Below, one piece after another: positions 47,281 to 58,597 of a DNA stretch of 64,000 bases. The notes beneath the pieces are model-generated. The model saw only the letters and a program-made list of their open reading frames with translations, was not told the origin of the DNA and searched no databases. Within the stretch, counting starts at the first letter, position 1. The number at the start of each line of letters is the position of its first letter. Origin of the DNA: Rutpela maculata. Its lineage: Eukaryota; Arthropoda; Insecta; Coleoptera; Cerambycidae. Location: the NCBI GenBank assembly GCA_936432065.2, contig OW386289.2, positions 34,677,903 to 34,741,902 on the forward strand, in the 5' to 3' direction. The translations under genes were made by a program, and so were the position numbers.

Positions 47281-47664
47281 TAAGGAGATATTTTTTAAAA
47301 ACTACTTTTTTAGAACATTGACGGGCGTAAAATATTAATCCTACAAAATGACGTCTGTCGCATGAAATGTAGAGAATTTAATCGTTTACGAAATATTTCT
47401 AAAAACCTACTCTTTATAAACTTCCACGCACTGTAACTTGTAAACGGTTAGTTCTACGAAAATAAGCCTGTTAAGGAATTCATAGAGTTTAGTGCTGAAC
47501 AAAAAAAGGTCCTTACCATGTTTGTCATAGCATCAATGGTTAGCGAGATATTTGCGTTTGACTTTTCACGGTTAACCACCGCCGACTCCGCCAACTTGAC
47601 AAAACACTAAGAATTAAACCCCGAGGCACTACAAAAAAAAATTAAAAACTATTTTATTATAAAA

Positions 47665-47985
47665 AAGAAAAATCGAACCCCGGCCTTCAAAAAATATCTC
47701 TAAAAGTAAGAAATAAAATTTTACTCAGTTCTACAAATACCTGTCTACCTATTAGTGGAAAGTAGCAAAGAACTGTACCTTATTACCAAATATCAACTTG
47801 AAGTCGGTGCAAAAAATTTACTAATATCAAAATGCGTTTTACGCAGACAAATGGATATTAGCTAATAAGGTACAGTTCCTAGCTACTTTTCACTAATAGG
47901 TACACAGGTATTTGTAAAACTGGGCGAAACTTTATTTCTTACTTTTTTGAGATATTTTTTGAAGGAAGATTTGATTAAAAAAAAT
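47665..47985. repeat. Palindrome, arms about 120 bp
   Basis: AAAAATATCTCTAAAAGTAA, then ACAAATACCTGTCTACCTAT and GAACTGTACCTTATTA are mirrored by TAATAAGGTACAGTTC, ATAGGTACACAGGTATTTGT and TTACTTTTTTGAGATATTTT. The loop is about 75 bp. Confidence 0.85.
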
Positions 47986-48083
47986 TTTTTTTTCAACCTT
48001 TTCAGTAGCTTCACATATTTCAAGGTCCCTGCCTGGAGGATAAAATAATAATACATCATGATCTCACTTTAGTTCCCTATTAT

Positions 48084-50288
48084 CCTCCCCACAATAAAAT
48101 TGTGGGAGGTTACTACAATTAGTCCAAAATCGAAAATTGAGATAACATCTAATCCTTACGTTTTGAAATCCCAGGAACCCAAAAAAGTTGTTTTTAAAAA
48201 ATGTCTGTGTGTGTGTGTATGTATGTTAGCACGATAGCGGCGAAGCTACTAAACGGATTTGGATGAAACTTTGCATGAGGGTTTCTTTAGTGCTCCAGAA
48301 GATCTGAAAAGGTTTTGGTTGAGATCGGATTACGTTTAGTGCCGTTTTGGCACAACAAGTTGTTTATTTTATGATTACTTACAATTTGTAATAGAACCAT
48401 TGAAAAGCAGTAAAAATTCCGATTTCAAAGATATATCACACTTGCACTCTTTCGATTTGGTTTCCGTGAAAAAAATTAAAAAACCAAATAACATGCTTCT
48501 TGTGTAAGATATATTTTATAGTCTGACCATAGAGTACAGTAACTACACAGAGGCGAAGGCTTTGGCGGTTCCTTTGAGTTTTGATGGCTCGTTTTCTGTG
48601 ACCTTGCGTACCAGTTGCCCCTACGCTGAGAGAAATATATTGTTAATATATTTCTTTTAATAGGTTAGATTTCTAACTAGCAAAATGCGTTTTATTTTAT
48701 TGTGACAAACTAGTTAAAACTTTATAAACATTACAGTGAACTAGATTTCGGTCGAAAATATGGGAACCAGGCAGAAATTTTAATAATAGCTACGTAATAC
48801 TTTTGAATTTTAAGAAATATATATTTTTGAGGTTAGCTACGACGTCACGTGCAGAATCCCCATTTAAGGATACACTGAAAAAACAATGTATTTCGAGTTG
48901 GATTGAAAAATATTACCATTTGAATTGTTTATAATCGGCGCCTATTTTCAATTGAGTTGTACACTAAGTTTTATTTATGAGAATTTTAATTCTCGGTTAA
49001 TGTTTTCAATCTCCCAAAATGAGTGGAAATAAAATTCACAAATCCAAATTTAACACGATAAACGTCAACAGTGTCAACATAAAAGTGAGGTTGATTGTTA
49101 AACAATTAAAAAATGGCGATGAGTATACAAATTTGGTTTTGGCGGGAAGGCTTGCCTTCGCCTCTGTATAGTTACTGTACTTTGGGGTCTAACCTAACGT
49201 TCAAGAGACTAGTGTGTTAACGCGTGCAGACTGTATGCTGAGTAATTTTGAGTGTTAAGTGCATCGAGAGATTACAAGTTTTTTCGACGTTCATAAAGCC
49301 CACGCAAGGTGTGAGAGGCCTTTGTGAACCGCTCACAAGCCCTACAAGTATAAGCAATCTCACCGGAACGCTTTTGGTGAGTTTTATTCCAAAACTTTAA
49401 ATGTGTCAGTGACATTATATTTTAAAAACTATTTCCGCTACTTCCGGCAACATAACCTAAAAATAGTGCTACATAACTTAAAAACAATTTAAGACATTGG
49501 TACCAACCAAAAATATCTTTTCGAAAACTGTCAAAAACCAAATTCCCCAGAAAAACATTGGAACCAAAAATTTGACAGCTTACTTCCCCGACCGTGAAAA
49601 ATCGATCGAGGCCAGAAGATAAAACAAAATATATCAACTCAAACTTAAACGATCCACCATGAACACTACCCCGGCCACATCTGGCAGGGAAGCTGTCCAC
49701 CAAGAGTTATATGGTTTTTCCCAAAGATGGCCATCCCTACCACCCATTACCAACAAACGGATTTTTTCGTTTAGTTGTGTTTCCCGTATCAATAATCAAA
49801 ATTATTAAGTGCTCTTGCCTACAAACTTAGTTCTTATAGTGTTGTGTTTATTTTATATTAATTTTAGGTCCATGTGGACACATTATAATTTTAACCTAGT
49901 TTTTAAGCCTGCCTACAGAAGACGGGAGCTACTATCCCACATTTATATTTTTCTCCAAGCCAAACCGGACCTACCCTGTCCAGCTTCACACCCGCCTCGG
50001 CGGTGTTCACCGCGGTTGTCTGGCTGGCTCCGGGCTAGTATACGATGAGGCATATATTTGTATTAAAATATTGAATAAAATATTAATCTTGTGCAGACTA
50101 TAAATTTAACACTCAAATTCTTAGGTCCAAATCCCACCGAACGTAAGACTTTTTTTCTGTATATTAAAAAAAATATTTTAACTTAATAAATATAGTAAAT
50201 GAGATATTTCATATTTTTTAGTGCTCTTTTCGGCTTCAAAGATTCACCGGGTGGGGAGGTTTTAGCCGCTTCCAGTAGCTGCCGATTT
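48084..50288 (-). mobile_element. IR1 element, copy 2 (inverted)
   Basis: Reverse complement of 1666-3885 over its whole length, beginning CCTCCCCACAATAAAATTGT and ending AGCTGCCGATTT. It contains the same nested MITE (48524-49190) and the same short open frame (minus, 49422-49703). It differs from copy 1 by a run-length difference (AAATCGGTCGG absent from the ORF region) and scattered substitutions. The flanks of the two copies are unrelated, so these are two insertions and not a segmental duplication. Confidence 0.78.
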
Positions 50289-50465
50289 ATTTTTATAATA
50301 TACTTTTAGTCCACATAATCCAGTGAACGAAGTTCAGAAAAAGCCGATTAGGGGAAATAATTCGCGTAGTGGCCACTATTTGTACAGTTTACAACATACT
50401 AAAAGTCCTGACCGGTGGGGGGTGAGCGGGGAGTAGTATGCTGCGTTCCTAAAATCATCCACCAA
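50289..50465. other. Short spacer before CXC copy E
   Basis: No motif beyond a G-rich GGTGGGGGGTGAGCGGGGAG. May contain decayed CXC coding sequence. Confidence 0.3.
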
Positions 50466-50765
50466 GCCAAAACCTGATCTAGCCACACTGCCACCAACCA
50501 AAGGAGCTGCGCAACAACACTCTTTCAGAGTTTATTTGTTACCCACCCGTCAGGTATAGTCCAAGATCCCAGAGCTGCCAGACCTACGTCATTTTAGCAA
50601 AGCTAATATTTTGACAACAGATAGTGTAATATCTAATTAAGAACGTATGCGTATTTGCTAGTTTGAAAGCGGGGCCCTTTTGCAGAAAACAGGTACAAAT
50701 GGTACATACAAATTTTACTCAGTACGTTAAAGTATGATAGCTGGTTTATTTTCCACGTGACACAC

Positions 50766-50832
50766 TAACGACGTGGTGTAAGCGTCAACCTCCGAATCTT
50801 AAGGTCCAAGGTTCGATCCTGAGCGTCCTCAG
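50766..50832 (+). other. tRNA-like sequence (left arm)
   Basis: TGGTGTAAGCG (50774-50784) fits the A-box pattern TRGYNNARNNG, and GGTTCGATCCT (50810-50820) is close to the B-box GGTTCGANNCC, 25 nt apart. ACCTCCGAATCTTAAGGT between them can form an anticodon-arm-like stem. The acceptor stem is not convincing, so it is a tRNA-derived relic and not a tRNA gene. Confidence 0.55.
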
Positions 50833-50955
50833 CTTTTTTTTTTCAACAAATATTAACTTAAAGTGGCGATTACCAAGAAAAAGACAACCGATGGGGAAAT
50901 ATTTATTATTTTTGGCCACTTTTTTTCTTAGTACGTATATTTGAAAAAAAAAACT

Positions 50956-51020
50956 GAGAACGGTCAAGGATCGAACCTCGAATCTTAAGTTCCGGAGGTT
51001 GACGCTTACACCATGTAGTT
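50956..51020 (-). other. tRNA-like sequence (right arm)
   Basis: The reverse-complement partner of 50766-50832: A-box TGGTGTAAGCG (51003-51013, minus) and B-box GGTTCGATCC (50968-50977, minus), with CCTCCGGAACTTAAG between. Confidence 0.55.
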
Positions 51021-51898
51021 AGCGTGTCACGTGTAAAATAATCCAGCTATCATACTTTAACGTACTAAATAAAATTTGTATGTACCTTTTATACCTGTTT
51101 TCTGCAAAAGAGCCCCGCTTTCAAACTAGCAAATACGCATACGTTCTTAACTAGATATTAATTACACTATTTGTTGTCAAAATATTAGCTTTGCTAAAAT
51201 GACGTAGGTTTGGCAGCTCTGGAATCTCACTCTAGTATATTAACTGTTTTTTACAAAATTTCTTGTTACTTGCAGCGGTTCGCTTACTTACTTACAGATA
51301 CAGCAATGGCTCAACAACCCCCTACCTCTGAACCAGTGGGGATTGGAACCGAGGGTAAAATGGATCGCTAACCCCGGTTCCCACCAAAGAACCTGTAGCT
51401 CCTGAAGCGATCTTGAACTTCATCTTTTGCCGATGTTCTACTGGGTGTGGGGGACGCTGTGGTTGTCGAAAAGCCGGCATTCCATGCTCAATGGTGTGAG
51501 GACTTGGACTTGCCATGGTGCACCATTAGACGACAATTTGGACGACGACGACGATGATGATGATTTTGCTGACTTAAAACGTTTAGATTTAAGATAATGT
51601 TCGTTTATTATTAATAATATAGTTTTTATGTTAGTTTTAAATTCATTTAGTATTAAAATTTCATTTATGTCATTAAAACTCGATTTCTTTTTTAATTCGC
51701 GATTTTTCTACGTCGTAGATATTTTAGATCAAAATTTAATAATTTTTGTCTTCCTTATTTTTCACATATTTTACAAGTGACTATTTTTAAAAATTTTTGG
51801 GAGTCACAGTGTTTAACAGGTTCAAATATTCACGTGTATTTCAAATTCACCCTGTATCTAATATTAAGTGAATTATCAAACACAATTGATAATATTAA

Positions 51899-51999
<101 letters not shown>

Positions 52000-52089
52000 G
52001 ACTACAGATAGCCAGGTCATTCCGTAAGTATATCCAGGGGATCATTCAGGTCGTTCTCAGCTAGTGTTATTCAAATGAACTGACACTGG

Positions 52090-52618
52090 GATAAACGGTA
52101 AAAGTGAAAAATACTGACTAAAGTCCATTCTTAATCAATTGAACTTTTAAAACCCACAACTGTTAACTTCCTCTACTTTCCTGGAGGCAGGAAGACCACT
52201 AGGGTGGAGAATTACTTCCAACGGGTTTTTTCGTTGTGTTTTGTTTTCCCGTGACAGTTATCAAAATTTCTTTAGTGTTTTTTGTGCGTGCAAAGTGCGA
52301 CAATTTTTAAAATAAACATTAATTAGTTTTAGGCTCTTATGGGCAGCATAGTTTTAAGGCATTGTTGTCTTTAAATTCGCTCGGCGAATAGGAGTTACAA
52401 CTTCCCACCTGAATTACCGTTCTTAGCCGAACCGGACCTGCTCCGCCCAACCTTACACCCACTACGGTGCTGCGCATCGTGGTTGCCAGGTTGGCTCCGA
52501 GTCAGGTTTCGACTAGGCGCACCTGTACTTTTAATTATAAATAAAGTCTTGTTGATTGATTAATTGCGATAAACAGTAAAAGTGAAAAATACTGACTAAA
52601 TTCATTCTTAATCAATTG
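52090..52618. mobile_element. LTR-like insertion between 52-bp direct repeats
   Basis: GATAAACGGTAAAAGTGAAA ... TTAATCAATTG at 52090-52141 recurs at 52568-52618 with four or five differences. The 426-bp segment between them is related to IR1 (49740-50100): both have ACGGGTTTTTTCGTT-type sequence, AGCC(A/G)AACCGGACCT, a CACC(C/G)RC...CGGTG block, TTG(C/T)CTGGCTGGCTCCG-like sequence and an AATAAA-type end (AATTATAAATAAAGTCTTG). A TATA-like and poly(A)-like arrangement suggests an LTR, but TG...CA ends and short target duplications were not established. Confidence 0.5.
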
Positions 52619-55614
52619 TAATACCCTCAAATTGCCTACATTAGATAGTGTCAATATATGCTTATTAATATTGGTATACAATTTCATCATACCAGTGATG
52701 GTATGCTCTTTTGTTGAAATTTGTATTTTATTTTTTTTTCTTCTGAATAACTATTTTTTTTTATTAGAACTTATGTCCTAAAAAATAATTTTCGCATATC
52801 TCCAAAGACAACTGAACAGATATGGTGGTTTATAAATAATAAAGAAGGATCTGGACATTTTTTAAATTACTACATAAAAATGATATTCATTCAATACAAA
52901 ATTTTACATAAAAATGATTTTGGAAAAATGACTACTTAAAATTTAATGTAACGAGAATCTCGTTAAAAATGGTACGTACATAAATAAAATTATTTTCATA
53001 ACGTTTTAACTTAAGTTATTACGTGACTAGTTTACAATAGACACATTCGCGGTTAACGTGTAGGCTCAATACATTTGAATCGTATATTAATTTCTATTAA
53101 TGCGACTATAAATGACAATGCTAGACAGTGTGCACACTGCACATCAATTGAACGAAGGCGTACATAGTTTCTAATTTTGTTTCGTTTCCTTTCGGAGAAG
53201 ATAACCTAAGATGACAGAAATGTATAATTCCGTTATGGAAGTCTAACAGACATTTCATACAATTATAATGCTCTAAATTCTAAATCAAAACATTTATAGA
53301 ACAGGTTTCTCTCGACTCAGTTAAATGTCATAGAACTAAAAAAATAAATATTGACAAGGGAAGAAATTAATAAATTTCTTCCGTAAGAACTCAAAGAATC
53401 TTTATAATTTTAATATTACTGTTTAGTTGTTATTTCAATAAATGTTAAAATATGTATATGTATTTTTCTACGGCCACGCCGTTTCGGAAAGCAAATAAAT
53501 GAATTATTCCAGTCAATATAAAAATTATTTGAAAAGACATTAAATAGAGAAAAAATTGTAGTATTGTAGAAGAGAGGGTCCTCATTAAGAATCCAAGTTT
53601 TCGACCTCTGGGGGCTACTTTAGTCGCCATTTTAACAGACGGTAACATTTTTCTAAATAATTCGTCTCTTGTTGATTCTGCGGAAAAAGTAGTTATTACG
53701 AATATTGCTTTTTTATTAAAAAAAAAAAAGAATTTTTATAACATAGACTACGTTATATTACCACTATACTCTGAAAACAAGTGTTTGTATTACTCTATAT
53801 TATGTATATTTAAAATTTATTTCTATTGTATTTCTAATTGTAAAATTAAAAATGGAAATGTAAATGGAAATATAAGAATTTGTATGTAAATATGAATGTA
53901 TGTAAATAAATAATTATTATTCTTACTATGGATTACAAATTGATACTCGTAGGACTACAATACAAATTGATTCTGACTTCGCACTGACGCGTAACTCAGT
54001 TGATAAACAAAGTCATAGTCATAAAGGTACGAAACATATTTAGCGAGGTTTACTTACAAATAACATATTTAGATTTTAAAATTTAATTTAAAATACAAAC
54101 AATGAATAAATTTTGAAGACGAAATTCTCGACAACTTCTGTAATTTTTTTTTGTACGGTTAATAGTTAAAAGTTAAAGAGTTGCTAAACTTAAACATTTC
54201 TTTTATTAAAAAAAAATCGCTCTATATTTCAAGTGTTTCAGGAGAGCAGCTGACAATCAATTATTAGAAATACTATTATCTGATTTATTTTCATTTATTA
54301 TTACCCACTATTCAATTTTCCTTCTCATTTTTTTAAACTCATTGTACACCACTTTGAGATAGTTATTCACGTGCCTTTTTAACATGGTATTCCCAGTAGG
54401 TCTAATTCATAACAATTCTTATTCAATTTATGTTCGTTTACTTTGTTTCGATGGTCCAAGTTCGTTAATATTTAATGCTGTGATCTAAGTTAGAAAAAGT
54501 GTGTTTATAACTTGTAACTTTATAAATGTATGGCATAAAATGCAAACTTTGCACATTTACTGGACAGATTTCCTTATGTAGGTGTAGGTTTAGATAGCAT
54601 TTGGAAATGGAGAAAACATATTAAACGCAAAATATAAATCTCTGAACTACAAACAACCCATGTTATCGCAGGAGATTTCAAAACACAACAAAATAAATTG
54701 TCAGACGTGAAATATGATTTTTACCATTATACAGGGAAAAAACAGTTTTCAGCAAACAGAATAAAATTTTCATAGTATTATGCTGTGCGAATTAAATAAA
54801 AGTATTCTTTCATATAATTTATTTATATAGTTTTGTCAAATATTCTTCTGATCTCAACAATTTATCAATTTATAAGCTACACAGATTTTATTGTATTGCA
54901 TGTTGTAATCTCCTAGTTAGAATTTATCGGTAAAAATTTTTCGTGCGGGTAGTTGTCTAGTAACATAAAAAATGTAAATTCACAGATTATTATGTGATTA
55001 TATCCCGAGCACTGCAGTGCGAGGAGCAAGGAATTAAATGTTTGATAGTAAACTGTCCAATTTACATGAGTTGTGATACTTTCGGCAACGCAGCTAGGAA
55101 AAAAAATAGATAAAATTTAAAAGCATGAGTGGTATTTGCAGAGAATATTTTACGAATAAATTAATTAAATACATAGAGCATATTTTTAATGTTTAAAGTT
55201 TTTTCTAATAGACCAAACACAATTCAAAATAAATTTCGAAGTACCTACACGATATTTTAAATGTAATGTAATAAGTGACGATTTTTATGACAAATAAGAA
55301 ATAAAATAACATGTTAGAATCATAGATAATATAATATGGAGTTGCTACGGCAAAGAGATATACGCGCATGGTTCGGTCAATCATATGACGTGAAAAGGCA
55401 GAGTCAAGAATAGTACATTTGATCAACGTGTTCCGCCCGTAGACATGTTATATGTCCATAATCAGTAGGCACGCCGATATCATAAGAAGTTATTAGAAAT
55501 TAAGTAAGAGGGCGCAGCTAGATCTGTATTCGCATATTTGAAAACGATACAAGAATTATTATTATTAGATTAAATTTATCCATTACCATTAGCCTGTTTA
55601 GTTAAGCAGGACGT
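52619..55614. other. AT-rich stretch, nothing recognised
   Basis: About 3 kb with no coding similarity, RNA gene, or repeat shared elsewhere in the window. It may be the least transposon-disturbed sequence here, but introns, regulatory DNA or old repeats cannot be told apart by eye. Confidence 0.4.
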
Positions 55615-56309
55615 AGTCTCTGAAAGGTGACAAATTAAAATGTGATAATTATAGGCCAATTACATTGCTAAATGTAATTTACAAAGTACTATCTGGTATT
55701 ATCTATAATAGGTAGCAGTAGGGCGGTCCTTATTTATACTTGAGGAAAAAAATATTTTCGAATTTAGTTTGGGCCACCCCCCACAACGGTTTCAATTTCT
55801 AAAAAAATAATGTGGGTGAAATTTGAGCGAAATCGGATACGGGAAAAACGTGCCACCCACCACCCCCAAATTTAATATTTCTTGAAATTCCCCACATTGT
55901 TATATTTGGCTTTTCTAAGTAAACAATAGGTATAATTGACATCCTGAAGATAATTTATACTAGTTTAGGAAGAGGAAAGCGAATTCTAAACACTACCCAT
56001 GAAAATATTGACATTAAAATTCCCTAATCCTTTTAGGATTAAGGAATTTTAATAGGTGGTCGCCCGCAAGGCCCTAGTTTTAAGATCTATTTCCTCGAAT
56101 TTTGTCTCTGCAGTAGGGTTGAGTTTCTACCTGAACGTCATAAACCTTAATCCTCACTGTAATTTTAGCCGACCCGTATGGCAATAAGTGCGTCAAAGCA
56201 TTTCAGTACCTCATTATCAGTAAAAAGATCAGCACGCAGCACAATGTCCCGCCAAATTAGTTTGCGTGGTCATGATAGTGTTTATTTGCTCGGTAATTCC
56301 CACTAGAAA

Positions 56310-56665
56310 ACAAAACCACTGTATTGATAAGCTAGTATCTTTGTATAAAGAATGGAGGACGCTTTAATAAAGGTGTAAGAAGCAGACGAACTTTCAAAAA
56401 CAGAAAGAGGCAAATTTTGTAGCAAAGTTTGATGACTTCTTCGAAATAGCCCACGAAAACGCGCTTGAGACGATGACTATCTAGGGAGATAGGCAATTTT
56501 TAGTTCAACAACGGGAAAAAAGGTCGACCAGGATATATGTACGGTATAGATCACGAATTAGAAGGCAGAGAAAGAAGAGCTGAAAAACGAGCACGCGAAG
56601 CTTCAGAAAGAAGAGAACGCAAGATACGAGAACTTGAAGAAGCAAGTAAGTACCAAAATTAATAG
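56310..56665 (+). pseudogene. Uncharacterised insect transposon protein, N-terminal piece
   Basis: KLVSLYKEWRTL (56329), KFDDFFEIAHENALE (56423-56470), then after shifts REKG-type sequence and GRPGYMYGIDHELEGRERRA followed by EKRAREASERRERKIRELEE, a strongly charged coiled-coil-like helix. I recall similar layouts (a Leu-Phe-Asp-Ile-Ala-His motif, then REKGR and a charged helix) in multi-copy uncharacterised insect proteins. No catalytic motif is visible in this piece. Stops and shifts show decay. Confidence 0.55.
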
Positions 56666-56673
56666 TATACAGT

Positions 56674-57180
56674 GTGACCCATTTCAAGTGGAAACACCTT
56701 CGTAACTCAGTTATTGGTCATCCAATTTCAACCAAATTTAAATCGGTACCAAAGATCTTTAATATTTATTTTTTTGAGTAAAACAGAACTTATTTCAATC
56801 AGTCAGTCAAATTTTTAAGGCCAAGAATTTTCTTCAAACGCTTTCAACAGTATTGGGCTAAGATTAACAAACATTATTTTAAGTCCGGATTTGAAGACGG
56901 ATATGTTCTTCCATTTTTAGATGATGCAAAAGGAGGTAGTCACATTTGTGACATCTGCTCTGGAAAATCCGCAAAAGCAGCCTCCAAGAAAAGCCATTAG
57001 ATATAGGAGAAGAATCATCATATATAGTAAAGGTATCAAGTGAATAGATATAGGCGAAAATGAAATTTCAAAATTTGTGGAGAACACATTTATTGAAAAT
57101 TTTGTTACTATCGAAACCCGAAAGTTTTTCAAACGATTTCACATAAATGATGACTTTCTTGAAACGCACCCTTAACTTGG
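56674..57180 (+). other. Internal non-coding part of the TIR element
   Basis: TACAGTGTGACCCATTTCAA at 56669 resembles a mariner-type MITE terminus, but only one end is seen. A stretch near 56820-56960 can be read as KRFQQYWAKINKHYFKSG in one frame without a family match. Confidence 0.3.
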
Positions 57181-57199
57181 TCTAAAAACGATAGTTTTA

Positions 57200-57393
57200 A
57201 CAAAGGGTTGAATATTGTTAAAAAAATCAAAGTTGTTAATGATACAGCAGAGCGGGGTGTTAAGTTAATGACAGATTACAATAATGTAATAACAAAAGAT
57301 GAGGAACAAAAACAATTCGTCTTGCAAGTTGTAAAAGATTATAGAACACGATTTCCCGATTTTAAAAAAGAGAACTTATCCCAAAAATTATAA
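57200..57393 (+). pseudogene. Uncharacterised insect transposon protein, C-terminal piece
   Basis: An open frame of 61 codons: NIVKKIKVVNDTAERGVKLM, TDYNNVITKDEEQKQFVLQV and VKDYRTRFPDFKK before a stop. VNDxAERGVKL...ITKDEEQxQFLLQVVxxxR is a conserved C-terminal block I associate with the same multi-copy insect protein family as 56310-56665. The best preserved part of the element, with no stop inside. Confidence 0.65.
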
Positions 57394-58597
57394 TCAAATT
57401 GACGACTTTTCATAAATAAAATGGTTTTAAGTATGTATATTATTTATTTTCAGTCACTACTAACTCGATTGTCAGTAGCAAGGTTTGAAAAATAAATATC
57501 GAAATTTATTAGAATTTATTTGAATCTCCCGGAATCAAGGGTTGGGTGGCACGTTTTCTCGTTATCCGATTGAGTTCAGATTTTGCACAGAATATTTTAT
57601 TAAGTATTGAAACCAATCTAGGGGGAGGCCCGCAAAAAAACATAAAGTCGAAAAATAAGGACCGCCCAAAGGTAGCAGTCTACTCCGAAGAAATAATAGG
57701 GGATTATCATTGTGGATTCAGGCTGAATAGATCAACAACAGAAAATATATTTATATTAAGAATAATACAAGAGAAAGGTTACGCATACGACATAGATCTT
57801 TATAACATAGATATAGATTTTAAAAAAGCATTTGACAGTGTCAAACGCTAACAAATGTTACAAAATATTCGTATCTTAAGAATACCCGACAAATATATCA
57901 GGTTGATAAAGATGACATTAGACAGATCAAAGGCGGCTGTTGGAGTAGAAGGAGAATTATCATCAACTTTCAACATTAATCTAGGAGTAAGACAAGGCGA
58001 CGCACTCTCAAGCATGCTCTTCAATTTGATACTTGAAGCTGTAATGAAAAACACCAATTACAGAGGTCATATTGGAATCAAATCATCTCAAATATGTGCC
58101 TATGCAGACTATGTAGCTATTATCAGCAGAAATAAAACCCAGTTAGAGGAAACGTTTACTCAAATTGATTAAGAGTCAGAAAGGAATGGTCTTATAATTA
58201 ATGAAAATAAAACAAAATACATGGAAGTGAAAAGAATGCCAACCAACAATAACAACAGCATCCAAATCGAAAACTATAACTTTGAACGTGTGGAAACCTT
58301 TACATACTTAGGAGCGGAAGTTAACCAAACCAATTCCATAAGCAGTGAAATCAAGGCACGTAGAGTCAATGGAAATCAATGTTGCTACGCCCACAAAAAA
58401 TTAATGACAAGTAGACTATTAGACAAAAATATGAAAACAAAAAAATATAAAACCTTAATTGGATCTGTAGTAACATACTCCGAATATTCGAAAGAAAGAT
58501 CCTGCGAAAGATACATGGACCAGTCCAGAACGCTAATGGAACATGGAGAATCCACATGAATACTGAACTGAATCAGATCAATAAAGGAAGTGACATT

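Larger units (their letters stand above)
45180..47612. mobile_element. Inverted-repeat element, about 140-bp arms (2.4 kb)
   Basis: Left arm: GTGTTTTAGTCTTAGTGGTT, GACAAACGCAAATATCTCTC, ATTGATGCTACGACAAA, AACAGGCTTATTTTC. The right arm (about 47455-47612) carries the reverse complement with moderate divergence: GAAAATAAGCCTGTTAAGG ... TTTGTCATAGCATCAATGG ... GAGATATTTGCGTTTGAC ... CAAAACACTA. It encloses another inverted-repeat element (45747-47280). Confidence 0.75.
50558..51232. mobile_element. Palindromic element with tRNA-like sequence in each arm
   Basis: AGTCCAAGATCCCAGAGCTG and CCAGACCTACGTCATTTTAG are mirrored by CTAAAATGACGTAGGTTTGG and CAGCTCTGGAATCTCACT. Arms are about 290 bp around a loop near 50850-50935. 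Each arm includes a tRNA-like stretch. It splits the CXC copy E. Confidence 0.88.
50466..51597 (+). pseudogene. CXC-family mobile-element protein, copy E (interrupted)
   Basis: The first piece (about 50470-50538) reads KPDLATLPPTKGAAQQHSFR then VYL. The second (51292-51597) reads LQIQQWLNNPLPLNQWGLE, then after a shift TPVPTKEPVAPEAILNFIFC followed by RCSTGCGGRCGCRKAGIPCS with MV, and in a further frame LDDNLDDDDDDDDFADLKRL before the stop. These are the LPPT..AA..HS.RVY.Q.Q.W, WG, APE.IL..I.C.C..GCG..CGCRKAG..CS and acidic-tail elements of the family. The insertion between the two pieces (50539-51291) consists mainly of a palindrome; joining VYL to QIQQW restores the expected order. Frameshifted; inactive. 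Confidence 0.8.
55720..57669. mobile_element. TIR element, about 1.95 kb, 9-10-bp target duplication
   Basis: Termini AGGGCGGTCCTTATTT and AAATAAGGACCGCCCAA. GGTAGCAGT flanks both sides (55711-55719, 57671-57679), extendable by one A to 10 bp. Subterminally GGGCCACCCCCC and GGGTGGCACGTTTT have counterparts at both ends. The target is the RT gene: joining at the duplication continues IIYNRL/AVYSEEI apart from one missing base. The interior carries two protein pieces (56310-56665 and 57200-57393). Superfamily not assigned; 8-10-bp duplications occur in hAT, Merlin and Mutator-like elements. Confidence 0.85.

Noticed and set aside
50766..51020. A pair of genuine tRNA genes
   Set aside because: A and B boxes are present, but no convincing acceptor stem or anticodon arm; they are parts of a palindromic repeat.
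51322..51516. Minus-strand Pro-rich open frame of 64 codons
   Set aside because: Antisense to the recognisable CXC-family Cys cluster of copy E on the plus strand.
53700..53735. Poly(A)-like runs as retrocopy tails
   Set aside because: No upstream gene or target duplication; ordinary in AT-rich DNA.
57848..58057. Minus-strand open frames at 57848-58057 and 58366-58557
   Set aside because: Antisense to the LINE reverse transcriptase, which has clear family motifs.
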